From Acidobacteriota bacterium (lineage in GTDB: Bacteria > Acidobacteriota > Terriglobia > Terriglobales > Acidobacteriaceae): a stretch of 6,019 nt of DNA. The position numbers were made by a program, and so were the translations under genes. Below the pieces are notes generated by a model that ran no database searches, had not been told where the DNA came from, and saw only the letters and a program-made list of their open reading frames with translations. The DNA lies in assembly GCA_021810175.1 (NCBI GenBank), contig JAJZJJ010000208.1:1-6019 (forward strand), given 5' to 3'. Positions 6,007 to 6,019 of this stretch are shown here, one piece after another (the stretch's first letter is position 1; every line of letters begins with the position of its first letter).

Positions 6007-6019
6007 AGGGAAAGAGTGT

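Noticed and set aside
1..6019. CRISPR array, tRNA/rRNA, insertion sequence or phage genes
   Set aside because: No regularly spaced repeats, cloverleaf-like segments, transposase motifs or terminal inverted repeats were seen on either strand.

Overview
The window looks like chromosomal DNA from a GC-rich Gram-negative soil-type bacterium. An Acidobacteriota (Terriglobia-like) origin is my best guess. It rests on the style of the TolC/RND proteins and on the secreted rhamnosidase-fucosidase pair; no rRNA or marker gene is present to confirm it. Five genes are supported, plus one small doubtful ORF. Both ends cut through genes, so this may be a whole short contig.

Left part (about 1-2475, all on the minus strand, so reading right to left): a small exported protein of unknown function (2475 to 2059), a 350-base structured spacer, a doubtful 60-codon ORF (1869 to 1687), a TolC-type outer-membrane efflux protein (1690 to 254), and the first 83 residues of an RND inner-membrane efflux pump (250 to 1, running off the edge). 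The doubtful ORF overlaps the TolC start as ATGA. Only 3 bases separate TolC from the pump gene, so those two form an operon. The periplasmic adaptor needed for a tripartite pump is not in view and probably lies beyond the left edge.

Middle (2476-2670): an AT-rich control region for the small exported gene. It holds a perfect 7+7 inverted repeat just upstream of its ribosome binding site, and two hairpins that share one arm.

Right part (2671-6019): a secreted GH78-family alpha-L-rhamnosidase (minus strand) and a secreted GH29-family alpha-L-fucosidase (plus strand, only its N-terminus). They are transcribed divergently from a 99-base gap that carries an inverted repeat plus a third half-site. 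Together they suggest a small locus for trimming rhamnose and fucose from plant or microbial polysaccharides under shared control. The GH29 frame breaks about 13 bases before the window end.

I found no tRNA, rRNA, CRISPR array, insertion sequence or clear intrinsic terminator. The coding content is of known families. The less ordinary parts are the intergenic control regions and the two small uncharacterised ORFs.
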